Part shown: positions 31,748 through 43,160 of the stretch, piece by piece | Position numbering within the stretch: the first letter of the stretch is position 1 | How the letters are laid out: each line of letters opens with the position of its first letter | Origin: Diplonema papillatum | Lineage: Eukaryota > Euglenozoa > Diplonemea > Diplonemida > Diplonemidae | Assembly: GCA_030068145.1 (NCBI GenBank) | Contig: JAPJBO010000581.1 | Span: forward strand, 1 to 64,000 | Length of the DNA stretch: 64,000 nucleotides | Direction: 5' to 3' | The notes under the pieces: generated by a model | Databases searched by the model: none | Told to the model about the DNA's origin: nothing | The model's input: the letters and a program-made list of their open reading frames with translations, nothing else | Made by a program: the position numbers and the translations under genes

Positions 31748-32644
31748 TTATACAAAAATAGGTGCAACCAACCTAACTCGCACGCGCATGTCCCATTCCG
31801 TTCAAAGGTAGAGGATGCCTGGAGGGACACGCACCAGGAGCAAACAGGAGGCAAAACAAGCCGAGAGTGCTGGGGATTGCAAGAACGTGCTTGGAATGGA
31901 TATGTGCTCAACACCGCACCGCTCCCATCTGCACCGAAAGGCGGGCCAACATCAGCGCGGAACCTGAGTCGGCAGACAGGACAGCGGGTGGGTGGTAGAC
32001 CGGGGGGAAAATGTTTCTTGGGTTTGAAGAGCGCGTGGTGCTTGCACCACTGAGGCCAGGTTATTTAACCGCGGATTCAGTGAAGGATTGTTCAGGAAAC
32101 GGTCGCGAGCAAAACCCGACCAGGTAACGACCATTTCACTGTCTTCTTTGTTTTGTGATGCGAGCATCACGAGGTGCTGTCCGAAGACACCGGGGGGAGA
32201 AAACGGGACTTCCTTGTGCTTGGTGTCACTGTTTTGTGTTCAGAAAGAAGCCCCCTCCGCCCGACGCCGGCCATAGATTGGGCGAAACTGTTCGTTGTGC
32301 GGGAACCTTCTTCGTCGCCGACGTGCGCAGGCTGCGCACCAAGGTTGGCCAGGGTCCCGAGAGCCCTGGCCTCAATCACGTACGGCCGTATACTAGCGGT
32401 TCCGCTTGCGGGTGTATGGTGAAAAAGACGCGGCGCTTCGTTGTTCTTGTGCGCGCATGTCGTGCGTACGTGTGTGTGCCACGGACCCGCTTTAACGTGG
32501 TGTTTGGAATTCTGATCAACCACACCAAAGAAAAGCTGCCTGCGTCTGTTCTGGCCTAGAGTACGAAGAAAAAGAGAGGTAACGCAGTTCCCCCAACTCC
32601 CGAATGCTGAATGCTGGTTGCAAACAAGAAATTGATCCTTGCAG

Positions 32645-32700
32645 AGGGGGGGGCAAACAAGACTGGGGGAGCATAAGGGGGGGGGGGGGGGGGGGGGGGG
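32645..32700. repeat. G-rich tract, possible G-quadruplex
   Basis: A GGGGGGGG run, GGGGG and a run of about 24 G lie in the 3' flank of the first kinase gene. Similar G runs occur at about 30877-30898. Run lengths may be unreliable. Confidence 0.7.
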
Positions 32701-32783
32701 TGTGGGTAGGCGGGAGTTCTAGTCAGAGAGGGGGGAGGGATGCGTTGTTCTTCTCGGATTTTCGTTGGGGTGGCAAGTTTCGA

Positions 32784-34978
32784 CTACTCGGCGGCAACCA
32801 TGACCTGCTGCTGGTGGTGGTGGTGGTGGTGATGGTGGTGGGCGTGCTGCCACTGGGCTTGGACGTGGTGGCTCTGGTGGTGCTGGTCCGGGGCCCCGTG
32901 GGATTGCTGGTGGTGGTGTTGGTGGTGGTGGTGGTGGTGGTGGTGGTGCGCCGCGCTGTGGTCGCCGTGGTGGTGGTGGTGATGGTGGTGGTGGGACACT
33001 TCGGCGATGCCGTACTGCGACGCCAGCGAGCTGCCGTCGAGGGTCGACATGATCGTGGAGAACATGTCCTCCTCGGACACATCCGCGCGACGGACGTGGT
33101 CCGGAACGCGCAAATCAGGCATCGACGCCAGGTTCTTCAAGGTTTCCTTGCAGAATTCATCCAGTGTCTCCATCCCTTCCTCCGACTCCAGTGTCGCCCT
33201 CGTGGGGTCCTGGAAGAAAGGATCCGCCAGCAGTTCGGTACAGGTCGGCCTCTCCTCGGGCCGGCCGAAGCAGCGCTTCAACACATTCTTCGCACTCACC
33301 GAGAGGTGGTCCGGGATCATCGGGTGCCGCCCGGTGGCCCCGGCAGTCGCGATGTAGTAGATCAGCGGGAACCCGGATCTGTCCTCGTCATGGGTCCACG
33401 GCCGCTTCCCGGTCGCCAGCTCGATGATGGTCGCGGCTACCGACCAAATGTCGGACGCGCGCGACGGGCGGTTCTCCTTGATCGCTTCGGGCGCCATGTA
33501 GTACGGCGTCCCCACCAGGTGCCCCGTCGTGGATGCCGTCTCTGCGTTGTGTGTGTGTGTGTGTGTGTGTGGTTAAAGTGCATGGCTTTAAGTGGGTAGC
33601 GGCTGAATCGAAGCATAGCTTACTTGTCACTTTCACTCTTTTAGGGTCCTTTTAGGGTCGTTTTAGGGTCGTTTTAGGGTCCTTTTAGGGTCCCGGTAGT
33701 TTGGCGACACATTTTGCGGGCGTTTTATGAACCCACACCGGTGTGGATCAAACTTTCCCGGGGTTTCCGATTGTTTTTGGGTTCCCTTTGCGGTTGTGTC
33801 CTAGCCTGAGTTTCCGACACGCTGCTTTTGGGCTCTGCTCCTCTCCGAAGGGTAGGTGAGGCGGGATCCTTCGGGGGACGGGTAGAGCGACATTGTGTTC
33901 GCAACCGCGCTGACCGAACGGGTGAGGAGGAAACAAGGAAGGTCCTAGAGGGTGTTCATAAAACTCCCGCCGCCTTTGCCTGCTGCAGCCACTCCGGCTT
34001 CTGTGTGTAGTCGTAGTTGGGTGGTAGGTCCCAATGGCAAGACGACGGAGCCCTCGAGTAGGTATGGTACTGTAATGGCTCAGTGGAAACTCTGCAGTAG
34101 CTTGGTGTTCTCAAAGTGGCCTCTGTTCTGGCGGTTCTGATACCGATGTGTCTTTTTGGCGCGTTTCCATCGTCAACTGGAGCTTGGGGTTGGTGAACAG
34201 AGTGCATACCAGCGAGTTCCTTGCAGCAACCGAAATCAGCGACCTTCACATTTCCCTGCGTGTCGACGAGAAGGTTGTGCGGCTTGATGTCACGGTGGAG
34301 GACGTTGTGGTCGTGCAAGTGCTGCAGGCCTGCCACTGCGCCTCTCATTAGCTTTCTCACGAGCAACTCGTGAAGACGCCCCCGTTGGCTCTGGAGGAGG
34401 TTGAAGACAGAACCCCCGGCAACGTATTCGAGGTACAGATGCGCGACGGCACCCACGCGCGAGCAAGGCGACTTGTATGTGATGACGCACCCTCTGATCT
34501 CGACGACGTTGGGGTGCTTCAGCTTCTTGAGGAGCTCGAACTCGACGATGAGCATGTCCGCGGACTGCACGTTCTCGTACGGGATCTCCTTGATGGCCAG
34601 CTGCTCGCCGGTGGCGTTGTGGATGCCGAGGTACACGACACCGAACCCGCCGCGGCCTATCTCGTGCCTCTTGGTAACGGAGCAAGGGGTGAACACGGTT
34701 GCCAGTGGGTCGGGCCCTGCGGGCGGCATCGTCGGTTGCTCCGCTGTGTACTTCTCCGGAAACCGCATGCTGGTCTCGGTTGACGCGATGTCCGACGGGG
34801 GGCCGACCGACTGGTCGCTGGACGTCAACGAATGGCCGCTGGACCGCGAACTTCCCGACGACTTTGTCGTGGCGGACTTGTCCGTGCCGAGCATCTTCGA
34901 CGTGATCCTCTTCCACAAAGACGACGACCCGCTCGTAGCGGCCGCTTTGTTGACGGAGACCGGTGCGCCAGGGGACAT
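32784..34978 (-). CDS. STE11/MAP3K-like Ser/Thr protein kinase with histidine-rich tail (copy A)
   Basis: Proposed CDS complement(join(32784..33541, 34210..34978)), 508 aa. The start at 34978 is the Met that aligns with the paralogue at 46621. A Ser/Thr-rich N-terminus is followed by a complete kinase domain: GRGGFGVV at 108-115, K130, E146, HRD 228-230 with K232 and N235, DFG 248-250, and GTPYYMAPE ending at 275. The 668-bp intron (donor GCTG|GTATGC, acceptor CGCAG|AGACGG, phase 1) splits codon 257 just after DFG. The region beyond the kinase shares SEEDMFSTIMSTLDG with the paralogue and ends in three runs of nine His. By family it would act in a MAP kinase cascade; the upstream signal is unknown. 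Unusual: HRDIKPHN instead of the commoner HRDIKPAN. Confidence 0.9.
33547..33693. repeat. GT microsatellite and five 11-bp TTTTAGGG-type repeats inside the kinase A intron
   Basis: (GT)n at about 33548-33571 lies directly beside the acceptor site and forms its pyrimidine/CA tract on the coding strand. At 33639-33693 the unit TTTTAGGGTCC or TTTTAGGGTCG is repeated five times, resembling the TTTTAGGG telomere motif of some algae but with a constant 3-nt spacer. Confidence 0.85.
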
Positions 34979-35280
34979 TCTTTCGCAGCCGAGTTGTTCG
35001 CCGGTGGCGCGGTGGTTTGCAGGAGGGGAGGGGGGGTTGGGAGGAGCGCTTTCTATTCTTCTTTTTCTTTTTTTTGCGAGGAATCGATATCTGTGTCGGT
35101 TTGAGGTGGGGTGTTGGCACGTTTGCAATGATGGACTTGAGCTGGCGGTGGGAAGAGTCTACACCGCAGGTCGCCGGTTACAGGGGGGGAAAAACTTGGT
35201 TTAAAGACAGAACACTGCAGCTCGTGCAGGATTGATGCTAGTAGCAAGTCTTCTTTTTCGAAGAAGGTGTCGTATAGAAA

Positions 35281-35496
35281 AGGTTTTGTTCTTCGCTCAC
35301 ACCACCGTGTGTTGTTTTCTCACTCAGGACTTTGACCTGTTGTGTTTGTGAGATTTGTCGTGTTAGGGGTAGACCCGCATGACCTCACGTCCGTTCACCA
35401 CGTGGTTCGGTAGTTACAGCACTTGGGATCCCTTCTATTCTTTGAGGCAGCATCGTTGAGCATTTCCTTTCAAGCTGGCGCTTATGTAAGAAAAAA
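35281..35496. repeat. dispersed repeat family R2, copy 2
   Basis: Matches 16951-17165 over about 215 bp with scattered changes and ends in the same CTGGCGCTTATGTAA. The upstream extension shared by copies 1 and 3 (ACAAACACAATC) is missing here. Confidence 0.85.
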
Positions 35497-37330
35497 TGGG
35501 AAGGAAAGAGTGCAGAGCTCCCAAAGCAGGGCATGAAGCCTTGAGGGACTGGTAGTAACGGCTATCCATGTCCGGGACTGTTTGTGACCGACACTAGAAG
35601 TGTGAATTTGTTGCATTAGTGTGATTGTCAGGCCTTCGACTACCCTGAGCAACGCACTAAAGACACCAAGTACTTTCCTTCGAGGGATGTAGTCTTGGGC
35701 CCCCCACGTTCTACTGGTGTGGTTGTTGTTATGTCGCGCGTGAAACAACACCAATCAACCTTCTGCCGGTAGTCACAGACAATGACGCGGAGGAAAAGCA
35801 GGGGCATGCAATAATTACAAGGCATAGCAAGAAGAAAACGCGGTCCAGCGACGGGGAGGGGTGCAAGAACGTGCTTCGGAACGGGACGCGATGGTCTCCG
35901 GCTTCAGGCTGGAGTTGAAGATGGTGGGGGGGGGTCAAAAAAGCGGGTGTCACACCCGCTTTTCGGGTGTGCATTGGCACGCGTTTTGAGGGTGGCTCGC
36001 ACGCCCTCTCTTCAACTCCAGCTTCTGAGGTGGGAATCCACCGCGTATCAGCGCCGGTGTTCGATCCTTAAGCCACGGACGCGTATGGCGGGCCACCACC
36101 AGCACTGATGTGCTCAGGGCAGCGATGTTGTCGTGTGCGGATCCTGGCCCATTAACAGCCAGATCCGCGCGTGCTACAAAAACACAGGCAAAAACACTGC
36201 CTCTCGTGTAGGGTTGATGCCGGCGGTTTAGGCGGCAAAAGCGGGTGGGTCGGTGCGTTTTTAAGTGTTTCCCTTTCGAGTCGGTAGTGTGGTATGGCAA
36301 CAATTGTGACGGCGGGGAGAAGGGCCTTCTGACTCCCTGAGGACTATGTTGATTGCATACGTAAGATTTCGCGCGCACGAGCCTGCTTGTGCATGTATAC
36401 TGCTGCGTGTGTGCGGCCATGCGCGGCGTCCGTGATACAGCCGGCGGCAATCGGCACGCGGCCGAGCGGCTTGTTCAGCTGTTAAATCCAAAGGTAGATG
36501 GCTCAGCGACGACAGACGCGCTGTACGAGTGACACTGCGAGAGACGAAGACGAGACGAGGCTCTCGTTCTCCGCACACGCTCGCGATTTCAATTCCTTGG
36601 GGTTTCTTGAGTCTGGTCAAACAGGTAGAGATGCACTTGTTCGTCGCAGCAGAAGCCCCGACCTGGTGCGCAACCACGTGCTACGCGTATACAGTCGTAT
36701 GCAAGCCAACATAGGGGAGTCTTATTTTTGTTTCAGGTAATATGTCTGCCTTTCATGCGTGCTTGATGTTAGCGGTAAGTCTTCTTCAGAGAAGTTGGGA
36801 GGGGGGAGGACGAGAGGAGTAGCTATGAAGATGAAGCGACCGGAAACGGAACGGATGGAATGAAAAGCGGGTGCGGGTAGTCAAGAGGATAGCCAAAGAC
36901 GACGTGCAGCTTGTGTGGCCGGACAACTCCAGATTTGGGGCTGCGGTTGCGGCTCTCGGCGCTATCCACGGCCGTCTCGAGAGGAGAGAGATCGGACTCT
37001 GGGAGGCTGGTAGCCGCCTCCGGTAGACAACCCCAAAAAAGGTTATCACGGACCGTATCAGTGAGCTATCGGCCTGGTTCTAATGTCTCGATGACGGAAA
37101 GAAGTACAGGATTTTAGCGTTTTTTCTCTGCATTTTCGTTGCGACGGTGCTAAAGATTTTGGGGTGTCTTCGGTCTACCAGAGGTTTGCCCAGATTCCGA
37201 CGGCGGTGTTCCTGCACGCAAGCATGCAGCTGCACGTTCCACTTCGCGGCCGTAGGTGGCAGAAAATCCGGAGTGGATCGCTCAGGTGTATCTGTTTGGT
37301 GCAATCATCATTGCTGCACAAGATATGGGG

Positions 37331-37557
37331 GAGGAAATACTCGGAGACGTAGCCATGTGCTTGTTTCGACGCCAGAAGGAGAGACACTATACAGCTACAG
37401 ATCGTTGTTGCTGAACGCTTGCACCCGACAGGAACCCAGGTGTACCTGTGGTTCGTGGGGATTGCCGCACATTCCCTCTTGTAATTCGGGCTCGTGTTGC
37501 ATCGGCATGAGTAACATGCTTTGTAATTCGCAACTGGCGACCTCGAGTATTTCCTAC
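37331..37557. mobile_element. CTCGAG-TIR MITE family, copy 4
   Basis: Left end GAGGAAATACTCGG, right end CCTCGAGTATTTCCTAC, giving the clearest inverted ends of the family. The interior has TTGCTGAACGCTTGC. Confidence 0.72.
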
Positions 37558-38351
37558 GTGTGTAGTCAGAACGTCTCATGCGTGTTTGACGCTAGCATCA
37601 AATTCGAAGAAGACAAATGCTTCGTTTTGTTGGTGGGTTACCTTTTTTCACCCAGAACATCTCTGAACAAACCAGAACATGCAGATTACGTCCTTTTGCC
37701 CTTCACGGCACGAAAAGAGGAAAAGAGAGAGCACGACTCCGTACCTGTGAGAGTGCCCATTTCTTTGAAATCGCCCAAGGAACTCGTACGGGTCATCGCG
37801 GTGACCCCGAACAGCGCACAAGGGCTAACGGTTGCACGCGCGCGGTGATTGAAGAAAATAGAAAACATGGCTCGGCGAACTTTCGTGTGCATAACGCGTA
37901 CCGCGTGCGAAGCCCATTGTGGAAGTCATCATCCGGTAATGAGTGTGTGTCAACTCACCTGCCGAATGTCGCCCTGCTGCGTGATAGACTATGTTTGCCT
38001 GTGATCGCCTATGATAGTTAGGTTGGTATGCAGAATATCTGTAGCGATGGACCAGGTGACTACCTCTTCAATTGTACCGTGTCATGAGTACGGCACGACA
38101 CGGCCTATGATACTGTGATACACCGCAGCAGGCAATTCGATGCAGTTCCAGGAGATAGACTGGCTCAGCGTGCTGCTCAGAAGGCACTTTTCGCTTCAAG
38201 TGCGCAGGGACAGGGAGAGGCGACCGACCGTTCAGCAACGGCGTTTCGCGAGCGAAGCAGGAAAGACGAATTGGAAAGGGGCTGCGGGGATGGTAGCCTT
38301 TCTGTTACGCACACTGCGAGCTACGCTAAAATGTGTAGATAATAACGCAAA

Positions 38352-38531
38352 CAAAAATACTCGAGGGGCTGCCTTGTGCGTATTTCGAAGGGGTGGAGCA
38401 ATAGAACTACGAAGTGGGTCTTATTTGTCGAACGCTTGCCCGCCACTACACCCAGATTTACTTGTGTCTTACAGAACATTTGCTTCCTTTGATCAGATTT
38501 CGCAAATGGCAGCCTCCTCAAGGATTTCCTA
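38352..38531. mobile_element. CTCGAG-TIR MITE family, copy 5
   Basis: Left end AAATACTCGAGG, right end CCTCAAGGATTTCCTAC. The interior has ACTACGAAGTGGGT, GTCGAACGCTTGCCC and TTTCGCAAATGGC. Its right flank (GTGTTTATACA) is the empty-site equivalent of the MITE-A insertion at 31539. Confidence 0.7.
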
Positions 38532-40947
38532 CAAAGCGGGTGTTTATACACAATACATCCTCCTCCAACTGCGTATGCTGGCTCCGTCTGCTGCTTCTTC
38601 ACCGTCGCGGATGATGCATAAGTCGAAAGTAGAAAGGTCAGGCAGTGATTCGGTGTGGTTGTCACAATCGTTGTGACGCCTCAGGACACGGCTTCAGAAA
38701 AAAGGGAGCAAGGGTGGGTGGGCAAGCGAGGGGTGAAGTTACGATGTTTTCGGGATAGCGACGGGGTTATTTGACCTTGTAACGAGTGCTAGGTATTCGT
38801 CGGATATATTAATCTTCTAAGATCTGCGATCTTATACGACAAAACAAGATGAGGTTGCCGTGCAGCTTTCGGTGGGTGTTAATCTGGTCCCCACGGCGTG
38901 AATTTGACGATGAAGTTGCATATTCCATTGAGCCCACTAGCGAGAGGAAAGGGGCTTCCTCTTAGATACCGGGTGGAGCACCACCGGGACTCAAGATATC
39001 CCCTCCCTCCGGTAGGTGAAGAGGCGAAAAGAAGTTGGGCTGTTGCGGATTTGATTTGCTCGTTAACTTGATCGTTGCCGACACACTTTGCTGTGGTGTC
39101 ATTTAGATGTAAATCTAAAGTCGCCCATGTCAAATCGTGTCAAACCCTTCCGGGGGCGTGCCATTACGTCCAAAAGGTCAGAACCAAGCTTGCAAGTGTT
39201 CGCTCGCTGCTTCCACCGCGTTTCGAAAAGGCAAGAGAGGAATCTATCCTACCCGGAGGTACATCGTGTGGCCTTGTCTCCTTCCACGTCTGCAGTTTTT
39301 GTGTCATACAAGCCCATCCAGGGACGCTTTGCTCCTTCGTGGCAGGTTGTCGGAAGTTGCTTGGTCTCCGTTTGCATCGTTTTTCAGGTGTATCTCTTTT
39401 TTTAGCGTTTTTTGAGGTTGAAGAGGCTAACGACCAGGGACTAATGCAGCCTGCAGGGCCCCTTCACAAAAGAGGTGCCGACGGGAATGATGGTCGTTTT
39501 TTTTTTGTTTAGAGTGAAAGTGAGAGAGAACGTTTGCTTGGATTCTAAAATCTCCGGTGGCAGTTGTCGTTCTTTTCCGACTGCCGGTTACCTCACCAAA
39601 CCGTCTCATGCATAATGCCCTGAGCGCACCGGGGAAAGTCTGCTACCACGTGGGTCAAGCCCCACGTGCTTGGCGGTACGGCAGAGCCACGAGTCCACGG
39701 CTCGCGAATCCTCGTTTGGAGACACCAGTCAGGTGGGGAGTTTGGCTGGGGCAGCCTAAGCGCTAAGGCAAGCTCGACGCGAGCCAAGTTGCGCGTAGCC
39801 GATTTCTCAAACCAAAGCATCAGGTCCTCGTGTGGGGCTTGGGGTTCGCGTTGAACACTGCAGAGCGGACGGAGTGAACATGACTTAGTCGCATGCTGTC
39901 GACCGCTGCACTCTTGCCCCAGAACGAACTTGCTCTTGTCCTTTAGCACAGGCTAGAAGAGGTATTGATACGACCGTCCCGAGAAGCTCTCGAGCTTCTT
40001 ACTAGTGTCAGGAACGCTGTGAAAGTGTCTCGCCAGCTGAAGATCATATCATTTGCTCGAAAGGACAAGCGAGGTTACCAGGACGGGTTTGCGGGAGTAC
40101 TCGGCTGGATGCACCCTGCTGCCAACCTCCAAATAGTGAATCTACTCATTTTCCCGAACGACAAGTGTCAGACTAGCCCACATAGGCAGCTGATTCCTTT
40201 AAGCAGATTTCCGGCGGACGTTGTTGGTATTATTCTTTCGGTTGGGGACGGGCGGCATCCCTAACGATGCCCGAGTCAAGAGCTCCTGGCAACGAAAGCC
40301 TGCTCGACAAGACTTTCCAAAACCGGGTCGAAAAGCGCCTCGTCCGTAGTTTGCCTGATCCGTTGCTTATATGCCGCGGTCGTGTCGGAGTCGGCGCACG
40401 ATGCCACACACCGTGGATTTGACACAGATCGGCGGTCTCGAGCCGAGGACGAGGAGATCGAATGGGGAGGGAGGGAGAGAACAGGGAACGGAGGCTGCTT
40501 TCTGCTGTCGAGCCTTTTCGCGAGTAAACACGCAGTCGGGCCGTTGCGTTCTTCGGAGGCAGTATTCAACTCACAAACCAGAGGGTCCTCCGCAGCATTG
40601 CCGGAAGGATTTCGCTGATGATGAACGAAGCGGCCCGTTCTCTATACACCAAAGAAAATGGTTTTCGACAGGAGCGGAAACCCTCTGAACGCAGCAACTG
40701 ACAGACTCGGAGGCGCTTCCTTTGCACAGCTTTTTTGCCAGCCTCTACGGTTGGCCAATTCGGTGCCATGCCTTCGACCACTTTTGTCGCACGATGATTC
40801 AAATGGGAGCAGGTAACAAAGCACTCGGTGTTTCTGCACAGCGCACGACCCAATATGTGTTTGCGGAACGCGAAACGATGCAGGGTCAAGTGGTGGTGCG
40901 ATTGGCTTCCACGGGATTCGTGCCCAGCACCGCGATGTTTTGAGTTT

Positions 40948-41181
40948 ATGAACCACATGGAATAGCATGCACTTTCTCACAGAGAAGGTTACTTTTGTCC
41001 CGGTTGCGTTGGCTCGCGTCCAGTGCAGAACTGTAGAGGACATGAGCCACATGGATTAGCATGCACTTTCTCACGGGCTAGGTTATTCTTCTGACGTCGT
41101 CGTCACCTGCCATCGCTTTGGTTTATGCCAAGCAATGAGATCTTTTGAGTACATGAGCCACATGGATTAGCATGCACTCCT
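40948..41181. repeat. imperfect tandem repeat, about 95-110 bp unit, three copies
   Basis: Each unit starts with CATGAGCCACATGGATTAGC then ATGCACT, at 40948, 41041 and 41152, with a shared GGTTA and, in two copies, TGACGTCGTC. A single copy lies at about 13058-13083. Confidence 0.8.
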
Positions 41182-41819
41182 GGTTATTTTATGACGTCGT
41201 CCTGCTGTTGCACTAGACTCACGCCCCGGCAAGTGTACTCCGGTTTAGATCGCTTAAAACTCATGGAATCGTCTCTTCGTCTCGTGTAACGCTTTGTAAG
41301 ACGACTTTTTGGTGCGATCGGGTTCCAGTCTTGCCGGATTTGTGCCCGGTTCTTGCCAGGGTTTTGTGCCGGATTCTCGCAGGGTCTGTGCCGAGTTCTT
41401 ACGGGATTCTGTAGAAGAGAGGGTGCAGATCACACCACTCAGGCTTCTTCATTCTTTTCTTTCCGCCGGCCGGGAAGAGAGACAAATACAGAGACAAAGA
41501 GACAGACAGAGAGAGAAGAGAGAGAGAGAGAGAGAGGAGGGGAGCGAGTTCGGGACTGCGGGAGGAGGGATGAATTTGCCTGCGTTATTTGCTAATTCCG
41601 AATCCTTAAGTTTCCGAATCGTCCCCTTCCAACCTTGCCCTGGAGCAAGTGGACTCGAATACTGAGGGCGTGTGGCCCAACAACATAATATAAACATTAG
41701 GGCAAGGTGCCTTAGGGGACTAGTCCCAATGCGAAATGTGCCCTTAGGGGACTAGTCCCACTTGGAAATTGTTACCTTGACTTTTGTCAGGGAAATGCAC
41801 TTAGCAGATTTTGAGCAAA

Positions 41820-42110
41820 TTTTGGAAATCTTCATTTTTTCCAGATTTTTGCAGATTTTGGCAGATTTTGGCCATTTTTGCCGATATTTCCACATTTTGG
41901 CCATTTCTGCCCATTTTTGCCAATTTTTCCAGATTTTGGCCATTTTCGGCCATTTTTGCCGATTTTTCCAGATTTTGGCCATTTTTGCCGATTTTGGCCA
42001 TATTTGCCGATTTTTCCAGATTTTGGCGACTTTGGCCATTGTTGCCCACTTTGCCGATTTTTCCAGATTTTGGCCGCTTTTGCCAAATTCGCTTCTGCCA
42101 GATTGTGGTC
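41820..42110. repeat. left subterminal array of the OTU element
   Basis: About ten degenerate units of ATTTTGGCCATTTTTGCCG and ATTTTTCCAG. It is the reverse complement of the array at 42775-43160 and gives rise to spurious Phe/Pro-rich frames. Confidence 0.9.
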
Positions 42111-42375
42111 ATTTCTAGACCGAAGGCAGGCATTTTCCAGTCTTCATCTGGAAACTTACTGCACAAGAATTGTCGTTTGTGACTCTCTAACTATTCCAGC
42201 AGACCTCCGAACCGGTGGCAAGCAAACGAGTGCAAACTATCACAGCAGACCTCCTAACAGCAAAACATCCAAAGTGGTATACATGCTGGCAGGCAAAGCG
42301 AGTGCAAACGTGGAGAAGCATGCAAAAGCGTGATGTTCGGTCGGGGTAAAGAAACAAGGCAGTGGATAAGGTTGC

Positions 42376-42780
42376 TTATTCAGTCAGCGGGAGACGGAAG
42401 TGTTGGCATCGACTGGGGTGAATCAGGTTCAGTAAAGAAGGGTTGGGTACGCCCACGATTGGCGAGAAATGACTCCCTAATTCGCGGGGGTCGTCTTCAT
42501 GCAGGAGGTACACGGTGCCGTCAGCTGCACACGGAGGGTCGAAGGTAAACTTCGAATATGCAAATCCCTCGCCCTCGTGCTTAATGGAAACAATTACGAT
42601 GCTCACATTGTAGGTCGTTGCGGTTAACATGGCAACGCTGTGGTCTGCCCACGCATTGTGGACCTTCATCGCCGCAGTGACGGCCTTCAAGGTCGTGCCC
42701 TGATTTTGGAAAAACTCCAAAAGCTGCGGGAAGTAGGCTTGGTCCCTGTGAGATTGCCCAAGAAGGTGCCGCTTGAAATC
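42376..42780 (-). pseudogene. OTU-like cysteine protease, C-terminal fragment
   Basis: From the array edge at about 42780 to the stop at 42376, the frame reads about 135 residues with HNAWADHSVAMLTATTYNV, then SIVIVSI, and LHEDDPRELGSHFSPIV. The W-x-D-H followed by an Ala-rich helix, and the terminal HF-x-P, match the second half and catalytic His of OTU domains. The catalytic Cys motif (DGNCxF) is missing because the frame enters the repeat array, so the fragment cannot be an active protease alone. Confidence 0.6.
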
Positions 42781-43160
42781 TGGAAAAATCGGCAAAAATG
42801 ACCAAAAATGGTCAAAATCTGGAAAATCTGGAAAAATCGGCAAAAGATGGCCAAAATCTGGAAAAATCGGCAAAAATGGCCAAAAATGGCCAAAAATGGC
42901 CAAAAATGGTCAAAATCTGGAAAATCTGGAAAAATCGGCAAAAAATGGCCAAAAATGACCAAAATCTGGAAAAATCGGCAAAAATGGCCAAAAATGGTCA
43001 AAATCTGGAAAATCTGGAAAAATTAGCCAAAAATGGCCAAAATCTGGAAAAATCGTCAAAAAAGGCCAAAAATGGTCAAAATCTGGAAAATCTGGAAAAA
43101 TGGCCAAAATTGGCCAAAATCTGGAAAAATCGGCCACAATGGCCTAAATCCGAAAAATCC
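42775..43160. repeat. right subterminal array of the OTU element
   Basis: Degenerate units of AATCTGGAAAAATCGGC and AAAAATGGCC, opposite in orientation to 41820-42110. The two arrays could pair into a stem of about 300 bp. Confidence 0.9.

Larger units (their letters stand above)
27956..32783. other. intergenic, repeat-rich, no supported gene
   Basis: Contains the 120-bp transposase fragment, two CTCGAG-TIR MITE copies, one complete MITE-A, G runs at about 30877-30898 and 32676-32700, and several A/T runs. Frames here are short, cross repeats and have no known motifs. Confidence 0.5.
34979..41696. other. intergenic, dispersed repeats, no supported gene
   Basis: Contains R2 copy 2, CTCGAG-TIR copies 4 and 5, a short palindromic motif, and the 40948-41181 tandem repeat. 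A frame at 37147-37848 crosses one of the MITE copies and shows no known domain. Nothing else is recognised. Confidence 0.5.

Noticed and set aside
32604-33599. 331-codon plus-strand frame rich in Val
   Set aside because: Antisense of the kinase A histidine tail and kinase domain.
37147-37848. 233-codon frame as a gene
   Set aside because: It runs through a MITE copy at 37331-37557 and has no recognisable domain.
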